Source: Microcystis sp. T1-4
Lineage (GTDB): Bacteria > Cyanobacteriota > Cyanobacteriia > Cyanobacteriales > Microcystaceae
Assembly (NCBI RefSeq): GCF_000297435.1
Contig: NZ_CAIP01000412.1
Location: 1 to 24,787, forward strand
Length of the DNA: 24,787 bases
Direction: 5' to 3'
How positions within the stretch are numbered: position 1 is the stretch's first letter; each line of letters begins with the position of its first letter. Under the pieces are notes generated by a model, which saw nothing but the letters and a program-made list of their open reading frames with translations, was not told the DNA's origin and did not search any database. Positions 23,344-24,787 of this stretch are shown one piece after another. The position numbers and the translations under genes are program-made.

Positions 23344-23468
23344 GATATTATTTCTAGGGGCAAACTACCATGGACTTGTTGGGAGCAGCTCACAAAAGAC
23401 TGTCTATTAAGAAATTCCATGACTTTAGTGATGACAGAGGGGAAGGAGGGCAAGATGGTAGATAGGTA

Positions 23469-24398
23469 ATGAGTAGTAATTTCCTAGAATCCATGACAGT
23501 CAAAAATCTCCAGTATGCTTATTTTCCCGGTTGTGTCGCCCAAGGTGCCTGTCGGGAACTATATTTATCCACGGCAGCCCTGACGGAAGCTTTGGGGATT
23601 AATTTAGTCGAACTCAAAAAAGCTGCCTGTTGTGGTTCGGGAACCTATAAGGAAGATTCGCAACTGTTGGAAGATGCCGTCAATGCGCGTAATATTGCCC
23701 TAGCGGAAGCCCTCAATTTACCCCTGTTGACTCACTGTAGCACCTGTCAAGGAGTGATCGGTCATGTGGATGAGCGCTTGAAGGAAGCAAAGCATAATAA
23801 TCCCAATTATGTTGAGGAAGTTAATAATTATTTACAGAAAGAACATTGTTCCCCCTACCAAGGTACGACGACGGTTAAGCACCTACTCTGGGCAATTGTG
23901 GGCGATTATGGCTTAGATAATCTGGCGGCCAAGGTGGTTCGTCCCTTATCAGGCTTAAATTGTGCTGGTTTTTATGGTTGTTATCTCCTGCGGGCCCAGG
24001 ATACTCTCCCCTACGATAATCCTTTTCAGCCGGAATCTCTAGAAAACGTCTTTCGGACCTTGGGGGCCAATCCGATTTATTATCAAGGACGCACTCAATG
24101 CTGTGGTTGGCCCCTGTCCAGTTATGCCACCACCCAATCGTTCCAAATGGCAGGAAAACACATTTTAGAAGCCATGGCAGCCGGGGCCGATTGTTTAGTC
24201 ACCCCTTGTCCTTTATGCCATCTTAATCTTGATTCCCGACAACCGGAAGTGGCAAAAGTGATCGGTCGAAGTTTAGGTTTACCTGTATTACATTTTTCCC
24301 AATTAGTCGCTTTAGCGGTGGGAGTCAGTCCCGATCGTTTAGGATTAGATCGACACATCGTTTCCACCAAATCCCTCTTAAAGAAATTGGGGTTTTAG
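23469..24398 (+). CDS. HdrB/SdhE-like cysteine-rich (CCG-domain) protein
   Basis: This 309-residue protein has two cysteine-rich CCG domains. The first has C22, C54-C55-G and C90-x-x-C93. The second has C165/C171, C211-C212-G and C247-x-x-C250. This is the pattern of heterodisulfide reductase subunit B, which binds noncubane iron-sulfur clusters, and of related SdhE-type subunits linked to succinate dehydrogenase in archaea and cyanobacteria. It may pass electrons from quinone- or thiol-linked reactions; the partner is not in the window. The ATG at 23469 lacks a convincing ribosome-binding site, and an in-frame ATG at 23493 (MTVKNLQYAYFPGC) is an equally good start. The BON gene begins 22 bases downstream. 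Confidence 0.88.
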   Translation: MSSNFLESMTVKNLQYAYFPGCVAQGACRELYLSTAALTEALGINLVELKKAACCGSGTYKEDSQLLEDAVNARNIALAEALNLPLLTHCSTCQGVIGHVDERLKEAKHNNPNYVEEVNNYLQKEHCSPYQGTTTVKHLLWAIVGDYGLDNLAAKVVRPLSGLNCAGFYGCYLLRAQDTLPYDNPFQPESLENVFRTLGANPIYYQGRTQCCGWPLSSYATTQSFQMAGKHILEAMAAGADCLVTPCPLCHLNLDSRQPEVAKVIGRSLGLPVLHFSQLVALAVGVSPDRLGLDRHIVSTKSLLKKLGF

Positions 24399-24420
24399 AA
24401 CTCAATCAGGAGTGTTAGCA

Positions 24421-24753
24421 ATGGATTGGTTAAAAAGAATTTTTGGCTTAGATAAACCGGTCAATGCCGCTAGTGCGATCGCAGGGAAGGCCGCTGCTGC
24501 CGGTATTCCCCCCGAAAGAGTCGGATTAGACGGAAAATACGACGAAAGCGGCCTAGCTAAACGAGTAGTTTTAGCTTTTGACGAGACACCGGATTTAGCT
24601 GATGAGGACAAATTGTGGGTCGCTCAAACTGGCAGTAAAGTTGTACTAAAAGGCAGGGTTTCCCATCAGGCGACTTTAAATAAAATGGTAGCAATTGCCA
24701 GTAAAGTCCCTGGGGCAACCAGCGTCGATAGCAGTCAAGTAACTATTGGGTGA
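24421..24753 (+). CDS. BON domain protein
   Basis: This 110-residue protein begins MDWLKRIFGLDK, an amphipathic segment, and ends with a BON domain (about 55-110: LWVAQTGSKVVLKGRVSHQATLNKMVAIASKVPGATSVDSSQ). BON domains are thought to bind phospholipids or membranes. No signal peptide is seen, so it is probably cytoplasmic or membrane-peripheral. The frame also opens at a GTG at 24412, but AGGAG at 24408-24412 is spaced correctly for the ATG at 24421. It follows the HdrB-like gene closely and may be co-transcribed. Confidence 0.9.
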   Translation: MDWLKRIFGLDKPVNAASAIAGKAAAAGIPPERVGLDGKYDESGLAKRVVLAFDETPDLADEDKLWVAQTGSKVVLKGRVSHQATLNKMVAIASKVPGATSVDSSQVTIG

Positions 24754-24787
24754 AGTCGAACGGCTGTTAACCTCTTGTAAAAATCAA

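Noticed and set aside
24122..24370. Antisense ORF in the HdrB-like gene (and 24402-24611 opposite the BON gene)
   Set aside because: Shadows of clearly conserved plus-strand genes.

Overview
The window looks like a piece of a unicellular cyanobacterial chromosome, most probably Microcystis or a close relative (inference). Supporting evidence: cyanophycin synthetase, RpaB, a CCB-type cytochrome b6f assembly factor and a PetL-like peptide are all cyanobacterial. The HIP1 octamer GCGATCGC occurs at 10220, 10278, 10676, 21355, 21750 and 24475, against well under one expected by chance. Heptanucleotide tandem repeats and small TA-flanked inverted-repeat elements occupy the intergenic spaces. Compact GC-richer housekeeping genes alternate with AT-rich accessory islands.

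Layout. 1-650: the C-terminal part of an IscB/IsrB-type nuclease gene and the probable right end of its element, abutting cphA. 651-3284: cphA. 3402-5231: an AT-rich three-gene operon of overlapping frames (two DUF488 proteins and a dual-OB-like protein). 5512-7761: a decayed accessory stretch with an HTH protein lacking an ATG, gene remnants, a small membrane protein, a DUF433/DUF5615 toxin-antitoxin pair and a 216-bp inverted-repeat element. 7836-11122: a core block with rpaB and a CCB-like gene on the minus strand, divergent from radA, followed by a tiny petL-like gene. 11195-14444: five tandem DUF29 paralogues with reused ribosome-binding sites, then a flippase-like membrane protein that keeps the same junction pattern. 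14630-17115: a Uma2 nuclease with a repeat-encoded tail and a PlsC-like acyltransferase. 17155-19358: a tight two-gene unit, an HTH-AlkB fusion and a tail-anchored coiled-coil protein with a Rossmann/methyltransferase-like N-terminal half. 19376-20217: a second inverted-repeat element, then a small heat-shock gene with a hairpin over its ribosome-binding site and a strong terminator. 20232-22468: minus-strand genes (DUF790/Bax1-like nuclease, two conserved hypotheticals) separated by heptamer repeats. 22807-24753: a STAS protein with a 7-codon leader, a terminator, an HdrB-like cysteine-rich protein and a BON protein.

The least explained material is the DUF488/DUF488/dual-OB operon, the HTH-AlkB plus tail-anchored methyltransferase-like pair, and the mosaic DUF29 array. 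No tRNA, rRNA or CRISPR array was seen.
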